Assembly (NCBI GenBank): GCA_049969495.1
Contig: JBMFOT010000018.1
Location: 1-50,279, forward strand
DNA: 50,279 nt
Source of the DNA: HRBIN16 sp049969495
GTDB taxonomy: Bacteria; Armatimonadota; HRBIN16
Direction of reading: 5' to 3'
Part shown: one piece after another, positions 32,884 through 41,200 of the stretch
How positions within the stretch are numbered: position 1 is the stretch's first letter
Layout of the letters: each line of letters starts with the position of its first letter
The notes under the pieces: model-generated
Told to the model about the DNA's origin: nothing
What the model saw: the letters and a program-made list of their open reading frames with translations, nothing else
Databases searched by the model: none
Program-made: the position numbers and the translations under genes

Positions 32884-33738
32884 TTAACCCCCTCTTGCCC
32901 GAGTAGCGAGATACCCCAGGTTGCCGATGACGATAAGCACCATAATCAGCACGTGCGCCAGCGAGATACTTCCCATGCCCTTGGTGGCGAGGCCCGTGGT
33001 ATTGACCAGCTTCTCGTACTCCGCCGCGCCGCGCATCCCCTCCATGATGCCCACTATCTGCCCGGAGTCCATGTACGGATACGTTTCCGGAGCCATCACC
33101 GCTGTGGGGCAGAAGCCGAACTTCAGGTTTGGGTTTGCACCAACCACCAGCCCAATCCAGTCCATATAGATACCACTGGCAGCGATTTCCACAATCACAT
33201 CCACATTCTTGATGTCCTTAATACCCTTCATGACAGGCATATCCTTGGTTGGCTTTCCGTCGCGGTCGGTCGCGAAGGTACTTGGGATGTCACGCACCAG
33301 CGACTTCAGCACCACCCCGACAATCGGACGGTATCCCCAGTGCACCCAATCTTTGCCATACTCGTAGCCGTACTCCTTCGCCAGACGCGAGGCGATGTTG
33401 TAGGAGAACTGGCTACCCTGCTGGTCGAACGAGAAAACCGCCACACGCAGCCTGCGCTTCATGAGGTGACGCAGAATCGCTTCGGTCTGGGGCATGTTCT
33501 CCGCACGGGTGCCGCCGCTCCATGTGGCACTCACGATAGCGAAACCGCCCGGCGGAACGGATTCGATAGCCTGATACAACTTTTGCGTGGACGGCATAAT
33601 GACCATCGGCAGGCGGATGGGTTTGAACAGAGGCAGGATAATCACGATGAGCAGTAACACATACAGGATGCGCCTGTCTATTGCCTGAAGACGCTCCCAA
33701 AAGTCACGCGGTTTTGATGTTTCCGGTGTCATTGCCAT
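32884..33738 (-). CDS. Uncharacterised protein, soluble alpha/beta core between terminal helices (operon gene 5)
   Basis: A 284-residue protein. One hydrophobic helix lies near the N-terminus (about 24-42, ILYVLLLIVIILPLFKPI) and another at the C-terminus (about 258-276, AHVLIMVLIVIGNLGYLA). Between them is a soluble alpha/beta core of about 200 residues with strand-loop patterns GGFAIVSATWSGGTRAEN, LRVAVFSFDQQGS and VDVIVEIAASGIYMDW, and a conserved-looking FGFCPTAVMAPETYPYMDSGQ segment. I recognise no named family. The orientation would put both ends in the membrane and the core on one side. It starts 3 nt after the upstream gene's stop and is followed after 4 nt by gene 6. Confidence 0.85.
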   Translation of the reverse strand: MAMTPETSKPRDFWERLQAIDRRILYVLLLIVIILPLFKPIRLPMVIMPSTQKLYQAIESVPPGGFAIVSATWSGGTRAENMPQTEAILRHLMKRRLRVAVFSFDQQGSQFSYNIASRLAKEYGYEYGKDWVHWGYRPIVGVVLKSLVRDIPSTFATDRDGKPTKDMPVMKGIKDIKNVDVIVEIAASGIYMDWIGLVVGANPNLKFGFCPTAVMAPETYPYMDSGQIVGIMEGMRGAAEYEKLVNTTGLATKGMGSISLAHVLIMVLIVIGNLGYLATRARGG

Positions 33739-33741
33739 CGT

Positions 33742-34554
33742 CTAAATCTCCTTCTCAAAGTATGCACCGCGTTCGAGGCTTAACCAGATACGCAGGGAGA
33801 TCGCCAACCCCCCCACTCCTAGCCCAAACGCAATAGCACGCAGCGCTGCTGCGTTCACCTGAGAGAGTATCCACTGTTTGATGTTCTCCACCCGCAACGA
33901 GGCAATCCATCCTTCTTTGGGAAGCCAGTCGGTTAATGCATTCCCTATTGGAACCTGCCCCAGCATCACCAGGAAGGCAGTAATCATCAGGATGGTGGCT
34001 TCGATAGAGCGGATGCGAAACGCGCGATACGACGCCGAGACAATGTAGAACGCAATCAACGAGAACATCGTGGCGTCCATGTTAATCAGCATTCCCTCGA
34101 ATAGCACATTAAAAACCTTCTTGGCTGTCGCATTAGCGCCGTAATTGTCTATCAGACCGAAGACGACCATCGCCACCATCGCGGTAAGCAGGGCGAGACT
34201 GTTGTACCATCCAGCGCGCAGACGCGCGATATTGCGACCGTGCACCCTTAACAAGCTGAGAATACCCAGAGTAAGCGTCATGCCGCCCAGCAGGCTCCCC
34301 AACTTGCTGGCAGGCACCAGATAGTCGGTCAGGAAATTCTTGTTGGTTTTGGGGTCAATGGGCAAGAAGAACTCGGCCGCGTAGAAAAGCCCGGCAAGGA
34401 ACGTCACAATGGCAATGAGGGGTTTTCTCGCGCGCGATGGCAGGTTTATCAGCAAAATGATGACCAGAATACTGAAGAGCACAGCGCCCACGACATAGTA
34501 CGGTAGCACGTTCAACGGCTTGGGCGCGAAGAAACGGACAATCGGCTCCAGCAT
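33742..34554 (-). CDS. Uncharacterised multi-pass membrane protein (operon gene 4)
   Basis: A 270-residue protein with about seven or eight hydrophobic helices, starting YYVVGAVLFSILVIILLINL (about 19-38), then IAIVTFLAGLFYAAEFFLP, LGGMTLTLGILSLLRVHG, SLALLTAMVAMVVFGLIDNY, a segment MDATMFSLIAFYIVSASYRA, ILMITAFLVMLGQVPIGNAL and a C-terminal helix pair. A short loop DPKTNKNFLTDYL and GWIASLRVENIKQW lie between helices. No named family is recognised. The stop lies 3 nt before the start of gene 5, and the start is 14 nt after gene 3. It likely forms a membrane core together with gene 6. Confidence 0.85.
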   Translation of the reverse strand: MLEPIVRFFAPKPLNVLPYYVVGAVLFSILVIILLINLPSRARKPLIAIVTFLAGLFYAAEFFLPIDPKTNKNFLTDYLVPASKLGSLLGGMTLTLGILSLLRVHGRNIARLRAGWYNSLALLTAMVAMVVFGLIDNYGANATAKKVFNVLFEGMLINMDATMFSLIAFYIVSASYRAFRIRSIEATILMITAFLVMLGQVPIGNALTDWLPKEGWIASLRVENIKQWILSQVNAAALRAIAFGLGVGGLAISLRIWLSLERGAYFEKEI

Positions 34555-34568
34555 TGTTCCCCCCTAGC

Positions 34569-35372
34569 CTAACGAATAGTAAACAGGTCTACAAACCATT
34601 TACCTGCCTCACCCAGAGTAGGCACATTCAAAGCAGCAACAGTGGCGGCAACAGTACCCACCACGAACAGTATGGTAATCAACAGCTTCCCGAAGTCCTG
34701 ACCAACCAGACTGCCCAGCATCGTCGGGTCGCGCGAGATGTACGCGCTGGCAGCGTAGTATTCGTCGCCGATGATGGTGTAGTCGCACGCGGCGATGAAG
34801 AACGGAATCTGGGTTGTTTGTGTAGTGCCAGCAACCTGTATCGCCCCTGTCATATTGCCCGTCTCGGCGAAGATGAGCGACTCGGCGAAGAACTCGCCGA
34901 ACATGAAGGAGCTAGCGATTTTCTCACGCTGAATCAGCCCCGCCACGCCCGAAGCGAAGGCAAACTGACGGTCGGACAGGAAGCGAATAGAGTCTGGGTC
35001 AAACCGCTCAGGGTGTCCTTCCGCCTGGTAGGCATCGCGGATAATCTCTTCGGCGACGGTGTATACTGTGGGGTCAGCCACCGGCATCAGGATACGGTTA
35101 CCGAACTTCGCTGTTGAACGGGCGATATAGCTGAAGATGCTCAGCGCCTGCAGGGCGATGATACTGAAACCACCGATTCCGGGCACCATCAGCACGGGGC
35201 GCCCCATTTCAGTTGCACGCCCAATCGCTTCATCGATGGCGTTTAGACCCGGGATACGCCGGATAAACAGCTCTTTGCCTCGCTGAGCCGACAGGATGCG
35301 CCACACAATGACAACCGAAGTCACCACTTCCACAATGAGCACAGGCCAGATTTTCTCAAAGGCGTGTTGCAT
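34569..35372 (-). CDS. DUF6754-like membrane-associated protein (operon gene 3)
   Basis: A 267-residue protein with an N-terminal helix (about 9-28, WPVLIVEVVTSVVIVWRILS), a soluble middle and a C-terminal helix (about 232-250, LLITILFVVGTVAATVAAL). The middle contains GRPVLMVPGIGGFSIIALQAL, a VADPTVYTVAEEIIRDAYQA helix region, FAFASGVAGLIQREK and FMFGEFFAESLIFAETGNM, then FIAACDYTIIGDEYYAASAY. It resembles, from memory, a domain named DUF6754; that name is not verified here. The Gly-rich PGIGG and the GDEYYAASAY segment are its most distinctive patches. It begins inside the end of gene 2 (17-nt overlap), implying translational coupling. Confidence 0.82.
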   Translation of the reverse strand: MQHAFEKIWPVLIVEVVTSVVIVWRILSAQRGKELFIRRIPGLNAIDEAIGRATEMGRPVLMVPGIGGFSIIALQALSIFSYIARSTAKFGNRILMPVADPTVYTVAEEIIRDAYQAEGHPERFDPDSIRFLSDRQFAFASGVAGLIQREKIASSFMFGEFFAESLIFAETGNMTGAIQVAGTTQTTQIPFFIAACDYTIIGDEYYAASAYISRDPTMLGSLVGQDFGKLLITILFVVGTVAATVAALNVPTLGEAGKWFVDLFTIR

Positions 35373-35682
35373 GACCGGATGGCTCCTGTCTTTCGTGTTC
35401 TAACTGTTCAATGCGCTCAATCAGCCGTTCCACGTTCTCCCGTTTCTCCAGCAGTCGGCTGTAGCGATGCACGTTATCTATCCCCACAAAGGGCGCCAGA
35501 AACGGCGTGAGCACAATCAGCGACTGGCTGGCGACGAACGAAAGGGGTTTATTCAGCTCCAGAAACAGCACCGCCGGCGCCGCCATCCCGCGACGTACAA
35601 CCCCCTGTGCGATGCGCTCCAGAATAGCGTCGCGCTCCTCGTCGCTCAGTTCGTCCTCTTGCCAGCGTCCGGTTCTCTCCAA
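35356..35682 (-). CDS. Small uncharacterised protein with hydrophobic core and C-terminal coiled coil (operon gene 2)
   Basis: A 108-residue protein. The N-terminal 28 residues are acidic (WQEDELSDEERDAILERIAQ). A hydrophobic patch follows (about 33-68: AAPAVLFLELNKPLSFVASQ, SLIVLTPFLAPFVG), then a C-terminal heptad-like helix (LLEKRENVERLIERIEQLEH). It is not a classic transmembrane protein because the hydrophobic part is broken by Asn, Lys, Pro and Ser, so peripheral or re-entrant membrane association is more likely. No family is recognised. It overlaps gene 1 by 37 nt and gene 3 by 17 nt, which supports it being a real translated gene. Confidence 0.8.
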   Translation of the reverse strand: MERTGRWQEDELSDEERDAILERIAQGVVRRGMAAPAVLFLELNKPLSFVASQSLIVLTPFLAPFVGIDNVHRYSRLLEKRENVERLIERIEQLEHERQEPSGHATRL

Positions 35683-36092
35683 AACGCAATCGCCTCCAAC
35701 ACCTGCTCACGATTATCGGCAAAACGCAGGGTTACGCCCCGAAACGGCTCCAGGCGCGAACGGGGTGGCAACGGACTGAGCTTGACGCCCTCAGGCGTCA
35801 CCGTGACATATTTCACGCGCTCCCACGTGATGTCGAACGCGGCTCCAAGATAACGCACTCCTGCGCCCTTCTCGTTCACATAATAGCGCACGGGTAGCCA
35901 GTAGTCGCGCGTCGCCAACCAAAGCAGCACCAGAGCCAGCAGCCCCATTCCTGCGCTACGAAAAGATGCGCCTACCAGCACAGAGGCAAACAACATGACC
36001 GCTCCCGCCAACCACGCCTTCTGCGGCTGCCGGCGCAACAGATGCACCCTCCACTGCAAGGTGTATCGCGTTACCTGCTCCTCCTCGCTCAT
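35646..36092 (-). CDS. Small membrane protein with PH-like (YcxB/DUF304-like) C-terminus (operon gene 1)
   Basis: A 148-residue protein with two hydrophobic helices (about 26-43, AWLAGAVMLFASVLVGAS, and 46-64, AGMGLLALVLLWLATRDYW) and a C-terminal beta-rich segment RYYVNEKGAGVRYLGAAFDI then WERVKYVTVTPEGVKLSPLP. Two helices followed by a small beta domain with an R-Y-x-V-N-x-x-G start resemble bacterial PH-like domains. This is a shape-based inference. It is the promoter-proximal gene of the eight-gene operon. The gap upstream to the PEP-CTERM terminator is about 100 nt and shows TATAAT-like GCTATTATAAGC (36121-36132) that on the minus strand reads TATAAT. Confidence 0.78.
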   Translation of the reverse strand: MSEEEQVTRYTLQWRVHLLRRQPQKAWLAGAVMLFASVLVGASFRSAGMGLLALVLLWLATRDYWLPVRYYVNEKGAGVRYLGAAFDITWERVKYVTVTPEGVKLSPLPPRSRLEPFRGVTLRFADNREQVLEAIAFWREPDAGKRTN

Positions 36093-36121
36093 GCGCCGAG
36101 CCCCCTCGCCAACAGCCCTGC

Positions 36122-36130
36122 GCTATTATA
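36122..36130 (-). promoter_or_regulatory. Candidate -10 box for the eight-gene membrane operon
   Basis: On the minus strand a TATAAT hexamer occurs within CTTATAATAGCGCAGG, about 30 nt upstream of the first operon gene (ATG at 36092). A -35 box of consensus form is not obvious upstream (the region includes AGGGTTCTGC), so this is only a candidate. Confidence 0.4.
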
Positions 36131-36195
36131 AGCAGAACCCTCCTCCACGTCAAGGGTAACTATTCTGCGTTTCCGATAGACATCCCTTCCCGAAC

Positions 36196-36226
36196 AAAAA
36201 GAGGGTCACGCCGATGCGTGACCCTC
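36196..36226 (-). terminator. Rho-independent terminator of the PEP-CTERM gene
   Basis: A perfect 11-bp stem, GAGGGTCACGC (36201-36211) with GCGTGACCCTC (36216-36226), has a 4-nt loop. Read on the minus strand it is followed by TTTTTG (36200-36195), the classical U-tract. It lies 20 nt downstream of the PEP-CTERM stop codon. Confidence 0.9.
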
Positions 36227-36245
36227 TCCCTGCAAGCGAAACGCA

Positions 36246-36908
36246 CTACGCGCGGCGTCGGCGCAGAGCAAACAGCCCCATCACTCCACTGCCCAGCACC
36301 AGCAGGCTGGCAGGTTCGGGCACGGGCACCGTCTCCAGGTAGAAGTTGGCTACTGGGTTACCTCCAAACCAGTAGGGACCGCCATTGTTGATGGTGAACA
36401 GGTCGTGGCTGGTTCCGACGGTTGGAGGGTTGTAGATAAGCAGCCCTGCATCCGCCACGCTGAAGGAGAAGCCAATCCACAGGTCTGCCGGGGCACTCAG
36501 AGGCGTCGGTAGAGAGATAGTGTAAATCCATGCACCGGAACCGTTCAGTGTGCCCAGCGAGTAGGAGGCGATGAGCGGAGCAGGCAGGTTGAAGTCGCCG
36601 ACGTTGTTGTAGACGTACATGGTCACGTCAGGAGCTAATGTCGGCGCATAGTAGCCGAACGAAATCTGCGCAATCGGCAGGCTGGTGATGCGATGCACAT
36701 CGTCCGCCACGATAGCTCCTACTCCACCTGCAAAGTAGTAGCCGGTGAAAGTGGTGGTGTTGCTGTAATCGGGAGCCACCTGCGGAACCAGCCCGTTGCT
36801 GTTCAGATTCACGCCCGCAGGCACAGGCTGTGCCGTTACCCTAATCTGCGCGCTCGCCATTGCTGCAGCGACCAACAGTAAAACGGTTACCAGTAAAGTA
36901 CGAAACAT
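36246..36908 (-). CDS. PEP-CTERM sorting-domain protein
   Basis: A 220-residue secreted protein. The signal peptide is RTLLVTVLLLVAAAMASA (cleavage near residue 20). The middle is a beta-rich domain with YYFAGGVGAIVADDVHRITS, LPIAQISFGYYAPTLAPDVTM and an ADLWIGFSFSVADAGLLIYN segment. The last 30 residues are a typical PEP-CTERM tail: VPEPASLLVLGSGVMGLFAL then RRRRA. The tail is recognised by an exosortase that cleaves and anchors or exports the protein, often with exopolysaccharide. No exosortase gene lies in this window. The ATG has a GGGAGGTTCGC SD. The gene has its own promoter (36950-36979) and terminator (36196-36226), so it is monocistronic. Confidence 0.93.
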   Translation of the reverse strand: MFRTLLVTVLLLVAAAMASAQIRVTAQPVPAGVNLNSNGLVPQVAPDYSNTTTFTGYYFAGGVGAIVADDVHRITSLPIAQISFGYYAPTLAPDVTMYVYNNVGDFNLPAPLIASYSLGTLNGSGAWIYTISLPTPLSAPADLWIGFSFSVADAGLLIYNPPTVGTSHDLFTINNGGPYWFGGNPVANFYLETVPVPEPASLLVLGSGVMGLFALRRRRA

Positions 36909-36949
36909 GCGAACCTCCCTTCCTTTCGTAAAGAAGTGACGTTACTCCT

Positions 36950-36979
36950 ATTCTAAACTCCTTCGCACATTTCAGTCAA
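36950..36979 (-). promoter_or_regulatory. sigma70-type promoter of the PEP-CTERM gene
   Basis: On the minus strand: TTGACT (36979-36974), an 18-nt spacer, TAGAAT (36955-36950). The distance from the -10 to the ATG is about 41 nt. Confidence 0.75.
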
Positions 36980-37057
36980 GCCAATAGCGCATATCGGACA
37001 AAAACCCAGTACTTTTACGAGTATACAGGAAAAGTGGACTGTAAGGTTCATTCTTTG

Positions 37058-37082
37058 GGAGGGCGAGGTTCCTGCCGAGCCG
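37058..37082 (+). repeat. 25-nt dispersed element, copy 3
   Basis: Plus-strand copy GGAGGGCGAGGTT then CCTGCCGAGCCG, one mismatch from the consensus. It is intergenic, 257 nt before the anti-sigma start. Confidence 0.75.
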
Positions 37083-37338
37083 TTTTCATGGTTGTATTTC
37101 GGCTCCCCCGAGGTGCGCTACCCAAAATGGTGAAGACACAAAACCGCCTTGTCTGCATCCCAATAATCACGTGTGGTGAAGGACTACTGTGCAGCAGGGG
37201 CGATATTGTGAGCACGAAGACCGACAAATTTATTCCGCGCTCTTGTCACAGTTGAAACATCTGGTGATGGTGAGCATCTAAATAGATGGAAAAATCACGG
37301 GCGCCTTACGGTTACTGTCGAAGAGAAGGTGGCAATAG

Positions 37339-38226
37339 ATGAAAGTGTGCGTAGAGTGGTGGACAGCGCTATCGGCGTATGTAGATGATTGCTTACCGCC
37401 GGATGAGCGCGAGCGTGTAGAGGAGCACCTTGAGGGGTGTGCATCCTGTCAACAAACCCTGGTGGAACTGCAGGCACTGCGCCAGAGCATGAAGCTCCTG
37501 CCCCATTACGAGCCCCCGCCCACGCTGAAAGCGCGAATACTGTCTGCAACCGTAGACCAGCCCACCTGGCGTGAGAGACTGGCAATGAACTGGAGGATGG
37601 TGGTCTGGCGTGCTTCAATGGCAACGGCTGCAGTGGTGCTCGTGCTGATTGCCTGGCAGTTCCTCCCACGACAGGTACCACAGGCAGTGAACACGTTCGT
37701 TTCGAATGTTACAGTGAGGCAAGAGCCTGCCAAACGACAGCAGGCAAAGAGACCGCAGCCACCCCCCGCATCGAATACTGTAGTAGCATCCGGCAAGAAG
37801 CCCCTGAATGCGCAACGCCAGGCGGCGGAACGCCACTCTAAGCCTGTCTTGCCTCGTCGCCCATCGTTTGCCAGGAGTGAGGTCAGGTGGGCTACCGTAG
37901 CGCGTACACCGATTGCGCCGGAGCCTGCTCCTGCCGATGCACTGCAGGGAGAGCCGATGCTTGAGAAAGATGTACCTCATATCGACGTCAACAGTCCACC
38001 GGCAGGCACAGACGAACAGGTTGCTGCTCAAGCGGATGAGTCGGAAAACAAGACCGTTGCGACGCGCTTCACCATCCCCGCTGAGGTGCTGAATCAGGGC
38101 ACCAGCGGGCTCGAGGCACTACGCGAGCAGATTCGCATCCGCAATCAGGAACAATGGAATGTAGAGATAAAACGCAAGCTGCAGCGTAAACAGGTAGATG
38201 TAGACGTCATCACCGTGCGGTTCTGA
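37339..38226 (+). CDS. ZAS-type anti-sigma factor (zf-HC2) with long periplasmic tail
   Basis: A 295-residue protein. The N-terminal zinc motif fits the ZAS pattern C4-x25-H30-x3-C34-x2-C37 (context EEHLEGCASCQQTL). A single transmembrane helix follows (about 92-112, VWRASMATAAVVLVLIAWQF), then a long Lys/Pro/Ala-rich, low-complexity stretch outside the membrane and a helical tail (TSGLEALREQIRIRNQEQWN). ZAS proteins hold an ECF sigma factor at the membrane. No sigma gene lies next to it. Its stop (TGA) overlaps the ATG of the barrel-like gene (TGATG), so the two are translated together. That suggests the surface protein, not a sigma factor, is its direct partner in the operon. Confidence 0.85.
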   Translation: MKVCVEWWTALSAYVDDCLPPDERERVEEHLEGCASCQQTLVELQALRQSMKLLPHYEPPPTLKARILSATVDQPTWRERLAMNWRMVVWRASMATAAVVLVLIAWQFLPRQVPQAVNTFVSNVTVRQEPAKRQQAKRPQPPPASNTVVASGKKPLNAQRQAAERHSKPVLPRRPSFARSEVRWATVARTPIAPEPAPADALQGEPMLEKDVPHIDVNSPPAGTDEQVAAQADESENKTVATRFTIPAEVLNQGTSGLEALREQIRIRNQEQWNVEIKRKLQRKQVDVDVITVRF

Positions 38227-41200
38227 TGAGGTCGTCGGTTCGCACCATATTCCTTGCGGTATTTGCCTTCGCGACGATAGACCCCGCGTGGGCACAGGGA
38301 AGCTCGTCTGCCCCCATCCCCTTAACGGAAGGGCGTATCACTGCGCCGAAGTCCACAACGGGGACACCACAGGCCGGGCAGGCGAACGCCGACCTGCTGC
38401 GGGGCAACGGCACCCGAGCGGGCTACTTGCTGCGCTACGGAAACATTGTGCCCGAAAGCGAGCGTGTCACAGTAGATGCCCGTACCCTGCAGCGCAACCG
38501 CGACTATACCATCGACTACACTACCGGCACTCTCTTCTTTACCGAACCGGTGCGCACCTCGCAGACGATACGGGTACAATACCGTTACGTGCCCGGCTCC
38601 GGTGAACAGCGCGGATTGCTACAGGCGCCCTCGACGATGCTGCGGTTCCGACAGAGCCAGATGAATATGGTGTACAGCTCCAGCGCGTTCCTGCGTCGCG
38701 AGGATGGCACTACCCTGCAAACCGATACCTACGGCATGCAAACTCGCCTGCATCTCACCGGCAACAGCACAGCGGAAGGCTTACTGTTCTTCTCCTCGCA
38801 GAGAGCGGTGCAAGCAGTAGCCGACCCCACACTGCAGCCGGGTGCACCTGCGCGCCCCAATACACAAGCGGCCGCCGGACCAGACCGTCTCATCCTGCAG
38901 AACCTGAACTGGAGCCTGGGCGGGTTACAACTGCGAGGCATGTACCAGGACGTAGGACAGCGGTTCGCAGGCTTTGCGGCTCTGCGCGAACAAAAAGCCG
39001 CGCCGGAACAGCTGCTCGGCTGGCTGGAGAAAGAACGAGGAACGCGCCGGGTGAGCTACGGGTTGGGCTACGTTGTAGGCGGCATGAACCTGCAGAGCGA
39101 CATCAGCCGTATTACCGACGGCAAAGGCGAAATCCGGCAGGCGCAGTACAGCGTGCAAACGAAGCAGATGGAGCTGCGCTACAGCGAACGCAAGATTGAC
39201 CCTCTGTTCCAGCGGTTTAACGACCTGCGTGAGGACCAGCGGGCACAATGGGCGAAAGAGCGCGGGTTAACACGCGACACGCTCTCTGCCCTGTTCCACC
39301 TGAGCGGTAATTCGCAATTGAGCTACGAGCGCCAACGCATTCTGGATGCCAGCAGCGGCATCGAACTGAGCACTTACCTGCTGCAGACCGCCGGGCTGAA
39401 GCTGACCTATAGCACGCAGGAGATCGGCAAAGAGTTCACCCGCTTTAATGACCTCGCCGAAGCACAGCGGGCACAGTGGGCGAAGGAACGCGGGTGGGTG
39501 CGCTCTTTGCTGAGAGCGGAGCTCCCGCCGTTCAAAGGCACGAACCTGCCTTCGCTGTTCATGCAGCAGACCATCCGCACCGAGGCGGGCAACCTGAACT
39601 TCCGGCAGGTGGCGTTGAACACCCAAACGGTACAGGTGAACTATGTCCGGCAGGGCACCGACCCCGGTTTCGCCATTGCAAGCCTGGCGCCGGACGAGAT
39701 AAACCAGATGGCTCTGCTGGCGCGTCAGCAGGTGGAACCGGGCACGAACGCTGTGACCGACAACGATAGAAAACAGATACTGCGCGAAGCGGGACTGCAG
39801 CGTGAGACCCTGCGGGTGAACATGACCGCCGCCGCCAACACACAGGTGAGCGTGGTCAAGACGACGGTAGAAGACGCTAGCGGCGACGTGAAGCGCACAC
39901 AGGTCGCTTATACCAGTCCGAAGTTCGAGGTGGCTTACCAGCAGCAAAGTATCAGCGAAGGCTTCAGCCGACTAGGAGACCTCACCGACCCCGAGCGCAA
40001 ACTCTACGCCGGCGAGACCGGCATCGAGCGCAGGCTTATCAGCACACGCTTCGCGCTGGACAAGAACGTGTCGTTAAGCGCGCTGTTCGGCAATATCCGT
40101 GATTCACAGGGATCGGTCATCAGGCAGTCTTATGCCCTGCGCACACCGCGTCTGTCGCTGTTCGCCAACCTCAAGCAGGTAGACCCTGCCTTCTCGCGCA
40201 TCGGTGACCTGACGGAGAGCGACCGAAACGACCTGAGCGGTTTGCTCGGCTTCAAATACTTCGACCTGTCGGCACAGTGGCAGGTGAGCAAAACGCTGTG
40301 GTTTGAAGGCTTCTGGATCGACTCACGCAACGCGCAGGTGCAGCAGATGCACCGACGCCAGCGGCTGTATTTCCAGTACCAGCCACGGGCAACCACACGC
40401 ATTACGCACCTGAACGACCGCACCAACCGCGACGGCGCGACGGAGGTGCTGCATCGCCAATGGCGCGAGACAACCGCCATCGACCATGCTCTGGGCAAAG
40501 GGCTGAAGTTCTCGGCCTATCGCGACCGGATTGACGACGAGGGCGTACTGCTGCAACCTACCTCCACACTGACCAACTTCTGGCGCGTGGAATCCGATAA
40601 GAGCCGACCGATGTGGTTCGTCGTGGAACAGAAGCACCTGCGTCGCACCGATGGCTACTACGACCTGGCGGATACCGTGCAGGTGCAAACGCCCGTCTCC
40701 CAAAGCGCTATCATGCAGTTCACCGAGCAGCGGTTCGGGCGCAGTGACCGCCCATCCGAGCTGATACGCACGGTTGCCTCACAGTGGCTACTGCGTAAAA
40801 ACCTTACCTTTGCTATGAGCCTGTCCCGCCGCACCACCAGCACCGATACCGGAAGCCTCTTGAAGAGCTTCGCCCTGTCAGGTCCGGTGCTGAACTTCGC
40901 GAACGTCACGGGCAAATACGACGAGCTGCGTGTAGACCGTGCGAACACCAAAGCGCAAAGCGAAATCTCCGTTTCCTCGCTGAAGCCGTTCAACGCGCTC
41001 GGACTGACGAATATCCAGTTCACCGGTGCGTACGCCGCGCTGGCAGACCGCGCGAGCTGGCAGAAAGAGAGCCGTACCGGACGTATCACCGCGAACCTGG
41101 GTAAGCACAGTCTGCTAGCGGAATATACCTCCGCCTTCATCCCGCAGGCGGCGGACAGGTTGGTCATGCGCACCTACCAGTTCACCGTCGCCCCGATGAG

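Larger units (their letters stand above)
36909..37338. other. 430-nt gap between PEP-CTERM and anti-sigma genes
   Basis: Besides the PEP-CTERM promoter this gap holds a copy of the 25-nt element at 37058-37082 (listed separately) and AT-rich sequence from 36930 to 37010. Short ORFs here have no conserved character. I see no convincing promoter for the anti-sigma gene downstream, though a leader of over 200 nt is possible. Confidence 0.6.

Noticed and set aside
32815..33657. 280-codon plus-strand frame across the membrane operon
   Set aside because: Antisense to two real minus-strand genes; His/Arg-rich with no hydrophobic or domain pattern, and no SD.
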